Below, one piece after another: positions 1 to 8,477 of a DNA stretch of 39,413 nucleotides. Under the pieces are notes generated by a model. It had not been told where the DNA came from, ran no database searches, and saw nothing but the letters and a program-made list of their open reading frames with translations. The stretch is from an uncultured Ignavibacteria bacterium (GTDB lineage Bacteria; Bacteroidota; Ignavibacteria; Tepidaquicellales; Tepidaquicellaceae): NCBI GenBank assembly GCA_937872315.1, contig CALMST010000384.1, forward strand, positions 1-39,413. The letters run 5' to 3'. How positions within the stretch are numbered: position 1 is the first letter of the stretch; each line of letters begins with the position of its first letter. The position numbers and the translations under genes are program-made.

Positions 1-260
1 CAGATACTGTACAATAAAATTTTTATAATTTTAAAATCGATGAGGTGGATTGCAGCAACTCAATCAAAAACCTTTTAATAAATATTATAATTATAAGCTT
101 TACCGTGATACATTATTTTCCTTTGAACGGAGTTTTTAAATTAATTAAGGACAGTTTTGGGATTGCGGTATTTTATAAAATGGTAAGCATTTTGAAAGAG
201 AATTTTTCTACATAAAAACCTTTAACAAATAATCAGAAGATCAATAAGCTAACTTAACTT

Positions 261-716
261 CTAATTTCTTTTTTCATTTCTATTCTTTTTAAGCCTTTTT
301 CTGAATTCTTTTGAAAAATCATTCATAAAGACAATTGTTCCTGCAATCTGCTGCGGTGTCATAAAATTATTAAGATCTTCCATAAAAGCTTTACGGTTTT
401 TAAAAATTTCATAATCCAGATCGATTAGTTTATCAAGCTTGGTTCCTACATCAAGAGCTGAAGGATCAGCTTTTATTAATTTCATAACTTCTTTTTTTTC
501 CTTTTTAAGCTCTCTTATCTGTTTATTGTTATCCTTATATTTTTCAATGAATTTATCGGCTGTTGTCTGATCAATTCCGGTTTCGGTAATCAGTTTGCTG
601 TTCATCAAGCTGTCAATCTGACCATTTAAATGCGGCTTGTTTTTATCATACTGTCCGAATGAGATGTTAGCTGATAAAATCAGGATGGATATTAATATGA
701 TTTTAAAAATATTCAT
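261..716 (-). CDS. small secreted Spy/CpxP-like helical protein
   Basis: The 151-residue product begins with a Sec signal peptide (about residues 1-21, ending SFGQ), so it is exported to the periplasm. The mature part is almost entirely charged helix, rich in Lys/Glu/Asp, with KKEKKEV in the middle and an FMTPQQ segment near residue 121. That layout resembles the LTxxQ-containing Spy/CpxP periplasmic chaperones and metal-sensing proteins, but the match is by style only and no catalytic residue is visible. It is the last gene of the minus-strand group and starts 21 bp after the anti-sigma-like gene. This suggests it is a periplasmic partner or output of that envelope-stress module. A generic periplasmic helical protein is the alternative. 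Confidence 0.7.
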   Translation of the reverse strand: MNIFKIILISILILSANISFGQYDKNKPHLNGQIDSLMNSKLITETGIDQTTADKFIEKYKDNNKQIRELKKEKKEVMKLIKADPSALDVGTKLDKLIDLDYEIFKNRKAFMEDLNNFMTPQQIAGTIVFMNDFSKEFRKRLKKNRNEKRN

Positions 717-737
717 AATGTTGTTATTTATAATTAC

Positions 738-1679
738 TTAAGATTGTTTTAAATATATTACAATTTCCTTTTGTTCTTCAGGTGTTAATTCAAAAAGATC
801 CTCTTCTAAAAAATCATCATCCGATTCACCGGAAATCAGGATGTCATCAGTCTGTTCGAGTAAGGTTTCAGCACTTTCTGTATTATCAGAGTTATCTGTG
901 AAATCCGAATTATTGTCATTTTCATCGGAGTTATAAGCAAATGCTAGTTCATCAAAAACAGTTGCTTTAAAAGGAACAGAAGTCAGTTCATCTTCTTTTG
1001 GAAATACTGACTTATCTTCATTTAAAGAATTTGCAGGTTCTGTATTTTGAAATCCTGAATTGTATTGTGAAATCCTGCCGGTCTTTTTATCATTAAAGTT
1101 TTTATTTTCAAGCAATTCAGAATCCTTTTTTCCATCAATATATTTTGCGGTTTCAAGATCAGTTGCATTCGTCAGATCCGGTCCGGAAAGTAATTGATTG
1201 TCTTTTCCGGATTGCCTTATCTCCTGTTTGTCATTAATATCTTTTTCATCTTTACCATCTTTTTCAAAAGTATTTACTTTATTCTGATCTGATGTATTTA
1301 AATTATTACCGGATTTAGAATTATAAAAATAATATACAGCAGTTGTAATAAAAAATAATACAACTAATGCTGATAATGCAAATTTAAGAGATACTCCGAA
1401 TCTTTCAAGAAACGGAACGGTCCGGGTTTCCTTATGAATTGATTGGTTTATTCTGACTGACAGATTATTAAAATATGCTTCTGACGGGGATTCAATCTTA
1501 TATGATCCGATCATGTTTAGAGTTTCTGATAAATTCAGATATTCCGTTTTAAAATCCGGATCAGTGCTGATCGCGGATTCAATGGCATTTATCAATTCTG
1601 TGTCAGTTATATTTTTCGAAATGTAATCCGGAAGACTGTGAAGCAGATCTTCAGATATGTATTTATGATTTGTATTCAT
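738..1679 (-). CDS. anti-sigma-like single-pass membrane protein
   Basis: This 313-residue protein has a helical cytoplasmic N-terminus (about 1-90), including a segment with paired acidic and leucine residues. One membrane segment follows at about 94-118 (FALSALVVLFFITTAVYYF), then a long, low-complexity Asn/Asp/Glu/Lys-rich outer domain. The C-terminus is strongly acidic and ends in an ELTPEEQKEIVIYLKQ helix. This topology, and a position 15 bp downstream of an ECF sigma gene, fits a membrane anti-sigma factor that holds the sigma factor until an envelope signal arrives. No zinc-binding HxxxCxxC motif is visible, so it would not be a classical ZAS protein. The function rests mainly on context. 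Confidence 0.65.
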   Translation of the reverse strand: MNTNHKYISEDLLHSLPDYISKNITDTELINAIESAISTDPDFKTEYLNLSETLNMIGSYKIESPSEAYFNNLSVRINQSIHKETRTVPFLERFGVSLKFALSALVVLFFITTAVYYFYNSKSGNNLNTSDQNKVNTFEKDGKDEKDINDKQEIRQSGKDNQLLSGPDLTNATDLETAKYIDGKKDSELLENKNFNDKKTGRISQYNSGFQNTEPANSLNEDKSVFPKEDELTSVPFKATVFDELAFAYNSDENDNNSDFTDNSDNTESAETLLEQTDDILISGESDDDFLEEDLFELTPEEQKEIVIYLKQS

Positions 1680-1694
1680 TTTGATTAAATAATT

Positions 1695-2285
1695 TCAATT
1701 ATATTCTGTTAGTTCTGATTTTTTATTACATTTAAGAAACTTTTCCAGTCTTTTTATCGCATGGAAATAATTGGCTTTCATTCCGCCAACTGATTTATTC
1801 AGTATGTTTGAGATGTCTTCATACGAGAGATTATCATAATATCTCATGTTAAATACTGCTCTCTGCTGAGCTGGTAAAGTTTCAATTGCTTCCTCAAGAA
1901 GATCAGTGATGTCGCGGGAAATCATGATCTCATCAGCAATCTTATCTTCAGACGGGATAATTGTATTCTCAATGTCTGATTTTCTTGAATTGATCTTCTT
2001 ATTTCTGTTGAGATGATTTATAGAGTAATTCACGGCGATCTTGTAAAGATAAGTAAAAAATTTTGAGTCACCTCTGAAATCATTGAGCGATCTGTATAAT
2101 TTTATAAAAACTTCCTGGGTAATATCGTCTGCATCGTCATGATCAAGAACCATTTTTCTGATTATCCAGTAAACTTTCTTTTGATATTTTCTTACAATAT
2201 AATTAAAAGCGCTTTGATCACCTTTATTAAAAGAACTGATCAGTTCTTCGTCAGAACTGGCAATATTTAATTTTTTGTCAGACAA
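1695..2285 (-). CDS. ECF-type RNA polymerase sigma factor
   Basis: The product is an extracytoplasmic-function sigma factor that directs RNA polymerase to stress promoters. Region 2 is visible in DDADDITQEVFIKLYRSL followed by FRGDSKFFTYLYKIAVNYS. Region 4 is visible as LPAQQRAVFNMRYYDNLSYEDIS, a helix-turn-helix. I place the start at a TTG at 2285, giving 196 residues, close to the usual ECF length and just ahead of the conserved SDEELISSFNKGD segment. The frame is open to an ATG at 2414 (239 residues) with another ATG at 2372. Both extensions would overlap the upstream acetyltransferase and add residues that do not look like sigma sequence. The anti-sigma-like gene follows after 15 bp. Confidence 0.9.
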   Translation of the reverse strand: MSDKKLNIASSDEELISSFNKGDQSAFNYIVRKYQKKVYWIIRKMVLDHDDADDITQEVFIKLYRSLNDFRGDSKFFTYLYKIAVNYSINHLNRNKKINSRKSDIENTIIPSEDKIADEIMISRDITDLLEEAIETLPAQQRAVFNMRYYDNLSYEDISNILNKSVGGMKANYFHAIKRLEKFLKCNKKSELTEYN

Positions 2286-2340
2286 ATTTACACTTAAAAG
2301 ACAATTTATATAACTAAAAGGTTTAAAGAGTTTATAAAGT

Positions 2341-2805
2341 TTATAAACTAATTCTGTATGTTTTCCAGTCATGAAGATGACGGGCTCCGAGGTTATCATA
2401 AAAGTTAATTGCATTTTGATTCCAGTCGAGCACTATCCATTCAATTCTTCCGCATTCATTCTTTTTTGCAATCTTGATTAATTTCTTAAAAACTGATCTT
2501 CCAATTCCTTTACCGCGAAAATCTTCAGAAATAAATATATCTTCAAGATAAAGTGATCTTTTTGCAAGGAATGAGGAATAGGTGTAATAATATATAACAT
2601 ATCCGGCTATTTGATTTTCAAATTCAATGGCAAGCAACTGAAAAAGAGGATCTTTCGAAAAAGCATCTTTTATAAGACGTTTTGCCGCATTCTTATCAGG
2701 AAAATCAAGTTTCTCGAATATGGCAAGCTCCTTTATTAATTTAAGGATCTTCTTCGAATCTTTCTTTTTAGCTTTTCTGATTTTGATATTACTGTTTTCT
2801 GACAT
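2341..2805 (-). CDS. GNAT family N-acetyltransferase
   Basis: This is a 154-residue acetyl-CoA-dependent N-acetyltransferase. The acetyl-CoA loop is seen as SEDFRGKGIGRSVFKKL, preceded by the strand LYLEDIFI and followed by GRIEWIVLDWNQNAINFYDNLGA. That combination is typical of the diamine/spermidine acetyltransferase branch of GNAT enzymes, although the substrate cannot be read from sequence. It starts divergently from the DUF1460 gene across a 71-bp gap. Its stop lies about 55 bp before the preferred start of the sigma gene, so it may be first in that operon. Whether it is functionally tied to the sigma/anti-sigma pair or merely co-transcribed is unknown. Confidence 0.88.
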   Translation of the reverse strand: MSENSNIKIRKAKKKDSKKILKLIKELAIFEKLDFPDKNAAKRLIKDAFSKDPLFQLLAIEFENQIAGYVIYYYTYSSFLAKRSLYLEDIFISEDFRGKGIGRSVFKKLIKIAKKNECGRIEWIVLDWNQNAINFYDNLGARHLHDWKTYRISL

Positions 2806-2876
2806 GTAGTTTTGGTTAATTAGTTTTTCGTTTAAATTAAAATTAATAATGTTTAAATTAATAAAAATCTAAAAAT

Positions 2877-3845
2877 ATGAACTCAAAGAAAAAGTTTAAA
2901 CTTTTTTATATTCTCATTATATTTTCTTTCTTTATTTGTTTTATTTCTGAAGTTTCGTCAAAACCGGTAAAAATTTTTTCTGATTTAACCAATTCAACCA
3001 ATTCATACATATCAGGTTTTCCTGAAAATTCTGAATATAAAATTCCTTCAGATGTAGCAGATGATTATGAAAAAATGAAATGCAATAAGAAGATAAAGTC
3101 TTTTGATGCATCTCTAAAGTCATTGCCAATGAATGAACTTATAATCGAAGTAGGAAAAACATTCATTGGTACACCATACGTCGGAGGAACTCTTGATGAA
3201 AATCCAAATACTGAAGAAGTCGTAATAAAAATCACCGGACTTGATTGTGTTACTTATGTTGAAAATGCTCTGACTTTTTCTATAATGATAAAGGAAGGAA
3301 AGAATACTATTGAAGATTACAGGGAAGTCCTGGAAAGAGTACGTTACAGAGACGGTAAAAATACCGGTTATCCTTCTCGTCTTCATTACTTCAGTGACTG
3401 GATCTATAATAATGAACAGAAAGGTTTGGTAAAAGATATTACAAAGGAGATTGGCGGAATACCATACAATAAGAATATTGATTTTATGACGACCCATACA
3501 AACTCATATAAGCAGTTAGCAAATGATCCCGGCGCCGTGAATGCCATGATCGAAGTAGAAGATAATATTAACAGCAGGGAAATTTATTATATACCAAAAG
3601 AAGATATTTCGTTGGTTTACGATAAACTGGAAAACGGTGATATTATCGGGATTACTTCAACTATCAGCGGGCTTGATGTGGCTCATACCGGATATGTTTA
3701 TAAAGAGAACGGTATTGCTTATTTGCTGAATGCATCTCTGAAAGATAAGCAGGTTGAGATCTCTCCGATGGATCTTCAGGATTATCTGATGGGAAATTCA
3801 AAACAGGGCGGGATAATTGTGGCAAGAGTTACAGACATTAAATAA
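2877..3845 (+). CDS. DUF1460 NlpC/P60-like amidase, exported
   Basis: The 322-residue protein has an N-terminal hydrophobic segment (about 8-28) that acts as signal peptide or anchor. A DUF1460 domain fills the rest. The hallmark is GTPYVGGTLD followed by TGLDCVTYVENAL, in which Cys124 is the expected nucleophile. A later DVAHTGYVYKENG segment supplies the expected His near residue 267. DUF1460 proteins are papain-like amidases related to NlpC/P60 and are thought to cleave peptidoglycan amide bonds (recycling of N-acetylmuramyl peptides in Bacteroides homologues). It acts outside the inner membrane and stands alone in transcription. Family assignment is strong, the exact bond cleaved is not. 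Confidence 0.86.
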   Translation: MNSKKKFKLFYILIIFSFFICFISEVSSKPVKIFSDLTNSTNSYISGFPENSEYKIPSDVADDYEKMKCNKKIKSFDASLKSLPMNELIIEVGKTFIGTPYVGGTLDENPNTEEVVIKITGLDCVTYVENALTFSIMIKEGKNTIEDYREVLERVRYRDGKNTGYPSRLHYFSDWIYNNEQKGLVKDITKEIGGIPYNKNIDFMTTHTNSYKQLANDPGAVNAMIEVEDNINSREIYYIPKEDISLVYDKLENGDIIGITSTISGLDVAHTGYVYKENGIAYLLNASLKDKQVEISPMDLQDYLMGNSKQGGIIVARVTDIK

Positions 3846-3942
3846 TAATTCATTTCCGGATCTTTGATCTTTTATGCATTAATGATTTAATTTTTAAAAC
3901 ATTCGGATTCGGCAAAAAAATGATTGTATTAAAATCTTAAGA

Positions 3943-4578
3943 ATGTCTTATTTTATTGTTTGTCTGGTATTTTATCTGATCGGTTCTTTTCCAACAGCAT
4001 ATTTACTTGTAAAATTAAAATACAGGAAACGAATTACTGATTTAGGTTCTGGTAATGTCGGCGCAAGAAATACTTTTGAAGTTACAAATTCAAAGACAGA
4101 CGGTATAATCGTTTTACTTACAGATTTCATGAAAGGATTATTACCGGTTTTGTGGTTTGTATATTATTCTTCATTTGAACCTTCGCTGATCATTTTACCG
4201 GCGGTTTTATTACTTGCGGGTCATAATTTTTCAGTCTGGCTGAAATTTAAAGGGGGAAGGGGACTGGCTACAGCAGCAGGAATAATGGCTGTTATAAACT
4301 TTACACTGATCATAATCTGGCTATCTCTTTATTTTGTTTTAAACAGGCTGATTAAGAATGTTCATGTTTCAACTGTTATATCGTTGATTCTTCTGCCATT
4401 GTCTGTAATAATTTTACAATCAGTTATAATTAATTTTACCAATCCGGTTTTTGCCGGTATTGAAGACGGGTTCAGATTTTTATTTTCTTTCACATCAGCG
4501 GTCTGCATTGTGATTCTTTTTAAACATATATCTCCAATACTTGATCTTTTAAAAGCAAAAAATGATCTAAATAAATGA
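3943..4578 (+). CDS. plsY: glycerol-3-phosphate acyltransferase PlsY
   Basis: PlsY is an integral membrane enzyme that transfers an acyl group from acyl-phosphate to glycerol-3-phosphate, the first step of phospholipid synthesis. The 211-residue length is normal. The conserved loops are all present: GSFPTAYL near residue 14, DLGSGNVGARN at about 33-43, and GHNFSVWLKFKGGRGLAT at about 93-110, which carries the phosphate-binding glycines. Five or so hydrophobic segments separate them. The transketolase subunit starts 35 bp downstream on the same strand, so the two may be co-transcribed, although their pathways are unrelated. Confidence 0.95.
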   Translation: MSYFIVCLVFYLIGSFPTAYLLVKLKYRKRITDLGSGNVGARNTFEVTNSKTDGIIVLLTDFMKGLLPVLWFVYYSSFEPSLIILPAVLLLAGHNFSVWLKFKGGRGLATAAGIMAVINFTLIIIWLSLYFVLNRLIKNVHVSTVISLILLPLSVIILQSVIINFTNPVFAGIEDGFRFLFSFTSAVCIVILFKHISPILDLLKAKNDLNK

Positions 4579-4613
4579 TACTAACTTTTAACTAATAAAT
4601 CATAAATAAATAA

Positions 4614-5501
4614 ATGAGCAAAAATCCTAACTTAGAAACAATCGAAGATCTTAATGAAATGGCGCGCCAGATCAGAAGAGATATTATTAACATGCTTGTA
4701 ATTGCAAACACAGGGCATTCCGGTGGTCCGCTTGGAATGGCTGATATTTTCACCGCTTTATATTTTAATAAATTAAAACTTGACAACGCTGATCCGGGAA
4801 TGACTGACAGAGATTATTTCTTTGTTTCGATCGGTCACATAGCTCCTGTATGGTATGCGACACTTGCGAGAAGAGGATATTTCCCGCTGGAAGAGCTAAA
4901 GACATTAAGAAGGATCAACGGAAGATTACAGGGACATCCAGCGCCTGCCAGCACACACGGTGTACCCGGAGTTGAGATTGCTTCCGGTTCGCTGGGGCAA
5001 GGTCTTTCTGTAGCTGTAGGAACTGCTTTAGGTCTGAGATTGAACGGAAAAGATAATTATGTTTATTGCATAAACGGTGATGGTGAATTACAGGAAGGTC
5101 AGATCTGGGAAGCCGTCATGACGGCAGCTCATCATAAAGTTGATAATATAACAATGATCATCGACAGAAACAGATGCCAGATCGATAACAGAACTGAGAA
5201 TGTAATGGGACTTGAACCTTTAGCAGATAAATTCAAAGCATTTAACTGGAAAGTATATGACATTGACGGTCATAATATGGAAGAGATCCTTACTACTTTA
5301 GATGAAGCAAAAGAATTCAAAGGACAGCCAACGGTTATAATTGCAAATACATTTATGGGTAGGGGAGTAACGTTTATGGAAGATGATTATAAATGGCACG
5401 GAATTCCGCCTAATATTGAACAGGCAAGCGTTGCACTGAAAGATCTGCCACCGACCAGATATGAGGACTTTTTCAATCTTGAAGAAATGGCAGAGCTTTA
5501 A
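4614..5501 (+). CDS. transketolase, N-terminal (TPP-binding) subunit
   Basis: This 295-residue protein is the N-terminal half of a split transketolase, which moves two-carbon ketol groups in the pentose phosphate pathway. It carries GHSGGPLGMADI near 34, HGVPGVEIASGSLGQGL at about 115-131, and the thiamine diphosphate motif GDG at 155-157 closed by Asn178. It stops after this domain, as stand-alone A-subunits do. The pyrimidine-binding C-terminal partner, normally the next gene, is absent here: a strong terminator and then a dehydrogenase follow. The partner must be elsewhere in the genome for activity. The ATG start is clear and no frameshift is seen. Confidence 0.93.
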   Translation: MSKNPNLETIEDLNEMARQIRRDIINMLVIANTGHSGGPLGMADIFTALYFNKLKLDNADPGMTDRDYFFVSIGHIAPVWYATLARRGYFPLEELKTLRRINGRLQGHPAPASTHGVPGVEIASGSLGQGLSVAVGTALGLRLNGKDNYVYCINGDGELQEGQIWEAVMTAAHHKVDNITMIIDRNRCQIDNRTENVMGLEPLADKFKAFNWKVYDIDGHNMEEILTTLDEAKEFKGQPTVIIANTFMGRGVTFMEDDYKWHGIPPNIEQASVALKDLPPTRYEDFFNLEEMAEL

Positions 5502-5571
5502 GACAATTACAAATTAGTTAATTGGGTTAATTGGTTAACTTTTTAAATTGTATTGATATAAAAAATAATTT

Positions 5572-5604
5572 AAAAAACCGTGAAATAGAACGCACGGTTT
5601 TTTT
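5572..5604 (+). terminator. intrinsic terminator after transketolase subunit
   Basis: An 11-bp perfect stem (AAAAAACCGTG paired with CACGGTTTTTT) with a 10-nt loop runs into a T tract. It lies 70 bp after the transketolase stop and 53 bp before the dehydrogenase start. The A run on the 5' side means it could also work in reverse. Confidence 0.85.
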
Positions 5605-5657
5605 ATTGTTTAATCAAATTCGCTCCGGCGGATCAAATCAATAAATAAATAAAAATC

Positions 5658-6434
5658 ATGTTAAGAATATTGTTTACCGGCTGCAGGGGAGGTATAGGAC
5701 TTCAGGCTGCAGAGAAATTATTGAAAGCCGGACATTTTGTTTATGTGACGGTTCATGAAGAAGAAAGCGTACCCGAAGTAAAAAAAATACTTGAGGAATA
5801 TGCGGAAAATTGTCACGTAGAAAAACTGGATATCACAGTTTCAGAAGACAGAAATAAGATCAGGGAATGGGACCTTGATGTGCTTGTCAATAATGCTGCA
5901 ATAGGAGATTCAGGTCCTCTTGCGGAAATTGATCCTGACAGATTAAGAAAAGTGTTCGAAACAAATGTGATCTCAGCAATTGAAGTAACCCAGATAGCTT
6001 TACAGAGAATGATAAAAAATAAAAAGGGCAGGATAGTATTCATGGGATCGATGGCAGGACTTCTGCCTACGCCGTTTCTTGCTCCTTATGCCATGAGCAA
6101 GTTCACTCTGGAAAGTGTGGTATTTTCCTTAAGAACTGAATTGAAACCATTTTCCATTCCGGTTGTAATGATAAATCCGGGTTCATACAAAACCGGATTC
6201 AATGAAAAAAATATCAACAGAAAATACGAATGGTTTAATCATGACGGAATTTATAAAGACCATATCAGCGCCATAAAGAAAGCCGAAATGCAGATTTTAG
6301 GATTAGAGGTATCTGACCTTAACAGCATTTCCGATAAAGTTGTGGAAGCTGTCACAGATAAACACCCTAAAAGAAGATACGAAGCACCATGGTGGCAGTG
6401 GATTTTTGTACCGCTCGGAAGAAGGCTAATGTAG
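5658..6434 (+). CDS. short-chain dehydrogenase/reductase (SDR)
   Basis: This 258-residue Rossmann-fold oxidoreductase is a classical SDR. The NAD(P)-binding glycine motif TGCRGGIG is at residues 7-14, the structural NNAA at 78-81, and the catalytic residues are Ser131 with YAMSK giving Tyr144 and Lys148. A downstream NPGSYKTGF matches the usual PG motif. A Thr-Val-His after the second strand gives no clear clue to NAD or NADP preference. The substrate cannot be inferred. It stands between two terminators and so is probably its own transcription unit. Confidence 0.9.
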   Translation: MLRILFTGCRGGIGLQAAEKLLKAGHFVYVTVHEEESVPEVKKILEEYAENCHVEKLDITVSEDRNKIREWDLDVLVNNAAIGDSGPLAEIDPDRLRKVFETNVISAIEVTQIALQRMIKNKKGRIVFMGSMAGLLPTPFLAPYAMSKFTLESVVFSLRTELKPFSIPVVMINPGSYKTGFNEKNINRKYEWFNHDGIYKDHISAIKKAEMQILGLEVSDLNSISDKVVEAVTDKHPKRRYEAPWWQWIFVPLGRRLM

Positions 6435-6662
6435 AGTTCTTTTTGCGAGAAATTTCCGGATGAGGACGGGTTTTGAATTACGAATTAAAATTTATGTGAT
6501 TTGATCTGAAGCTTAAAAAAATTCAAATCAGATTATATACCAATTACTTAATACCTGATACCAAAAACTCAATTTCCAGTACAGTCCAAAACATTTTGTA
6601 AAATTAATAATTGTTTAAAATTCATTTCAGAATCTAAGATTTCAAGCTGTGAAATTAAACAA

Positions 6663-6734
6663 CCCTCCTGGGATAAATTGCCGCCAAAGCGAATGAATTT
6701 CCGGCAATTTATCACCGGAGGGAGATTTTTTTTT
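6663..6734 (+). terminator. long-stem terminator hairpin
   Basis: Two 21-nt arms (6663-6683 and 6702-6722) pair with only two mismatches around an 18-nt loop. Three bases later a run of nine T follows (6726-6734). The stem is far longer than a usual terminator. It lies about 230 bp after the dehydrogenase stop, with no gene between, and isolates that gene from the T9SS cargo genes. The rest of 6435-6858 shows only an 8-bp inverted repeat (6497-6530) and no coding signal. Confidence 0.75.
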
Positions 6735-6739
6735 AACGG

Positions 6740-6765
6740 CTTTCTTTTGATCTTTCAAAAGAAAG
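6740..6765. repeat. perfect 11-bp hairpin beside terminator
   Basis: CTTTCTTTTGA and TCAAAAGAAAG pair perfectly around the loop TCTT. It begins five bases after the T tract of the preceding long hairpin. It is GC-poor and has no T tract of its own, so its role is unclear. It may be a 3'-end stabiliser or part of a tandem termination structure. Confidence 0.6.
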
Positions 6766-6924
6766 TCGGTTAGATTTTTCTATATTCAGATAAAGAGTAA
6801 TTTTTATTAATCGTTTGGACAAGATATCTCAATTTCCCCACTCTCAATAAATAATGACTTGAATGTTAAATCCTTTATCTGGTTATTGAAATTAATCTCG
6901 GTTATTATAAATATTTATAATAAA

Positions 6925-8475
6925 ATGAATAAAGGAATAATAATATATGGAATTCTCTTCTTGGTTTTTTCTATCCCCGATATATATTCACAATCAAATG
7001 TAGAATGGGTTAAATATTATCATAGCATAAACGCTACCATGAATGAGGAAGCAAATTCTCTTTGCATTGATGATAATTCCAATTCAGTTGTGGTTGGTCT
7101 TCAGGGAATAAATCCTTCCGTAAAAATATTCAGATATGATACACATGGTAATGTCAGACTGGATCTTGCATATCCTGGCGGAACTCCCAACAAAGTGATT
7201 TTCAACGGAGACAGCCTTTTTTTTATTTCAGGCAGCACAGGGATCCATAAATTAAATTATCAGGGAAATATTACTTCTGTAAGCAACGGGAATTACACAA
7301 ATGTAATTTTAGGCAAGGATAATTATATATACGGAGCACTGGATTCAAATCATCATAAGATTTCGACGGAGAAGTATGAACTTGACGGTACACTTGTCTG
7401 GAAAAGAAATTATGGATTATATTATTATACATATAATCTGTACAGAATTTTTCAGGGAGTTGATAATAATATACATGTTATGGGGAAATATTTTTATTTT
7501 TCTATTCTTCCCACAAATGGTCCGGTTTATTTAACCTATGACTCAACCGGAAATGTTTTAAGCAACAATGGTTTACCAGCCGGATCGGCTGTAGAAGCAA
7601 GAAATGATTTTTTGAATACAAATTCTTTTGCCGGATACAGTGAACAGGGAATATGGCATAGCAATATTGTTTTGCATAAAGTGAATGCAAATAATAATAT
7701 AGTAAATACTTCTTATTATTCAGGAACAGGAAACGGAAGAAATGAACCTTTTGACGTTATCTGTGATAATTCAGGAAATACTTATGTAGCATGCCGCAGC
7801 TGGGGAGTCGCAGTTGATTATGATTTTGTAGTACTAAAATATGATACTTCCGGAAATTTACTCTGGGAATACAGATTCAATGGGTCTGAAAACAGCTATG
7901 ATGCGGCAAATAAGATCAAACTTGATAACGCCGGCAACATAGTTGCAAGCGGAACCATAACTCAGAATGCTCACGGAATCCAGATCTACACAGTCAAACT
8001 TTCTCCATCAGGTGAATTATTATGGTCGGATAAATTCAGCAGATATAACTCTGTGACTGATTCAAATTATGTCAATGATCTGCAGCTTGATGATAACGGA
8101 AATATATATCTCTGCGGTAAATCCAGAAATTCTCTGACACAAAGGTATGATTTTATGACATTGAAGTATACAAACCCTACTTCATCGATTACAGCAGGTA
8201 CTGAAATTATAAAAGATTTTAAATTACTTGACAATTATCCAAATCCTTTTAATCCCGAAACAAATTTGAAGTTCATACTTGCTAAGAGTGCTTCTGTAAA
8301 GATCAATATTTACAATAGCGCGGGTGAAAAAATTACACAGCTTGTTAATTCATACTATTCACCCGGTGAGCATGAAATAAAATGGAATGCGGCATCTTTT
8401 CCATCCGGAGTTTATTTTATTTCCTTTGAATCAGGAAACTTTAAGGAAATTAAGAAGGCAATTTTAAGTAAATAA
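6925..8475 (+). CDS. secreted beta-propeller-like protein with T9SS sorting domain
   Basis: I start this gene at the ATG at 6925, where a clean signal peptide begins (MNKGIIIYGILFLVFSIP, cut near YSQS). The frame is open to an upstream ATG at 6859. The 516-residue product has repeated blades with patterns such as FVVLKYDTSGNLLWEYRF and DNAGNIVASGTI, typical of SBBP/PQQ-like beta-propellers. It closes with a type A type-IX-secretion sorting domain: NYPNPFNPETNLKF, a beta-sandwich with YNSAGEKI, then FPSGVYFISF and a short basic tail. It should cross the outer membrane through T9SS and act at or beyond the cell surface. No catalytic motif is seen. The next T9SS cargo gene starts two bases after its stop. 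Confidence 0.88.
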   Translation: MNKGIIIYGILFLVFSIPDIYSQSNVEWVKYYHSINATMNEEANSLCIDDNSNSVVVGLQGINPSVKIFRYDTHGNVRLDLAYPGGTPNKVIFNGDSLFFISGSTGIHKLNYQGNITSVSNGNYTNVILGKDNYIYGALDSNHHKISTEKYELDGTLVWKRNYGLYYYTYNLYRIFQGVDNNIHVMGKYFYFSILPTNGPVYLTYDSTGNVLSNNGLPAGSAVEARNDFLNTNSFAGYSEQGIWHSNIVLHKVNANNNIVNTSYYSGTGNGRNEPFDVICDNSGNTYVACRSWGVAVDYDFVVLKYDTSGNLLWEYRFNGSENSYDAANKIKLDNAGNIVASGTITQNAHGIQIYTVKLSPSGELLWSDKFSRYNSVTDSNYVNDLQLDDNGNIYLCGKSRNSLTQRYDFMTLKYTNPTSSITAGTEIIKDFKLLDNYPNPFNPETNLKFILAKSASVKINIYNSAGEKITQLVNSYYSPGEHEIKWNAASFPSGVYFISFESGNFKEIKKAILSK

Positions 8476-8477
8476 AA

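Noticed and set aside
18-215. Possible end of a small gene at the left edge (frame ending KLIKDSFGIAVFYKMVSIL then a stop)
   Set aside because: Open for 65 codons but AT-rich, with no clear start and no recognisable family. Kept as noise.
2286-2414. N-terminal extension of the sigma factor to the ATG at 2414
   Set aside because: The extra 43 residues do not resemble sigma sequence and overlap the acetyltransferase gene by 74 bp.
6859-6924. Upstream ATG for the first T9SS cargo gene
   Set aside because: It would put 22 residues before a textbook signal peptide. The ATG at 6925 fits export better.
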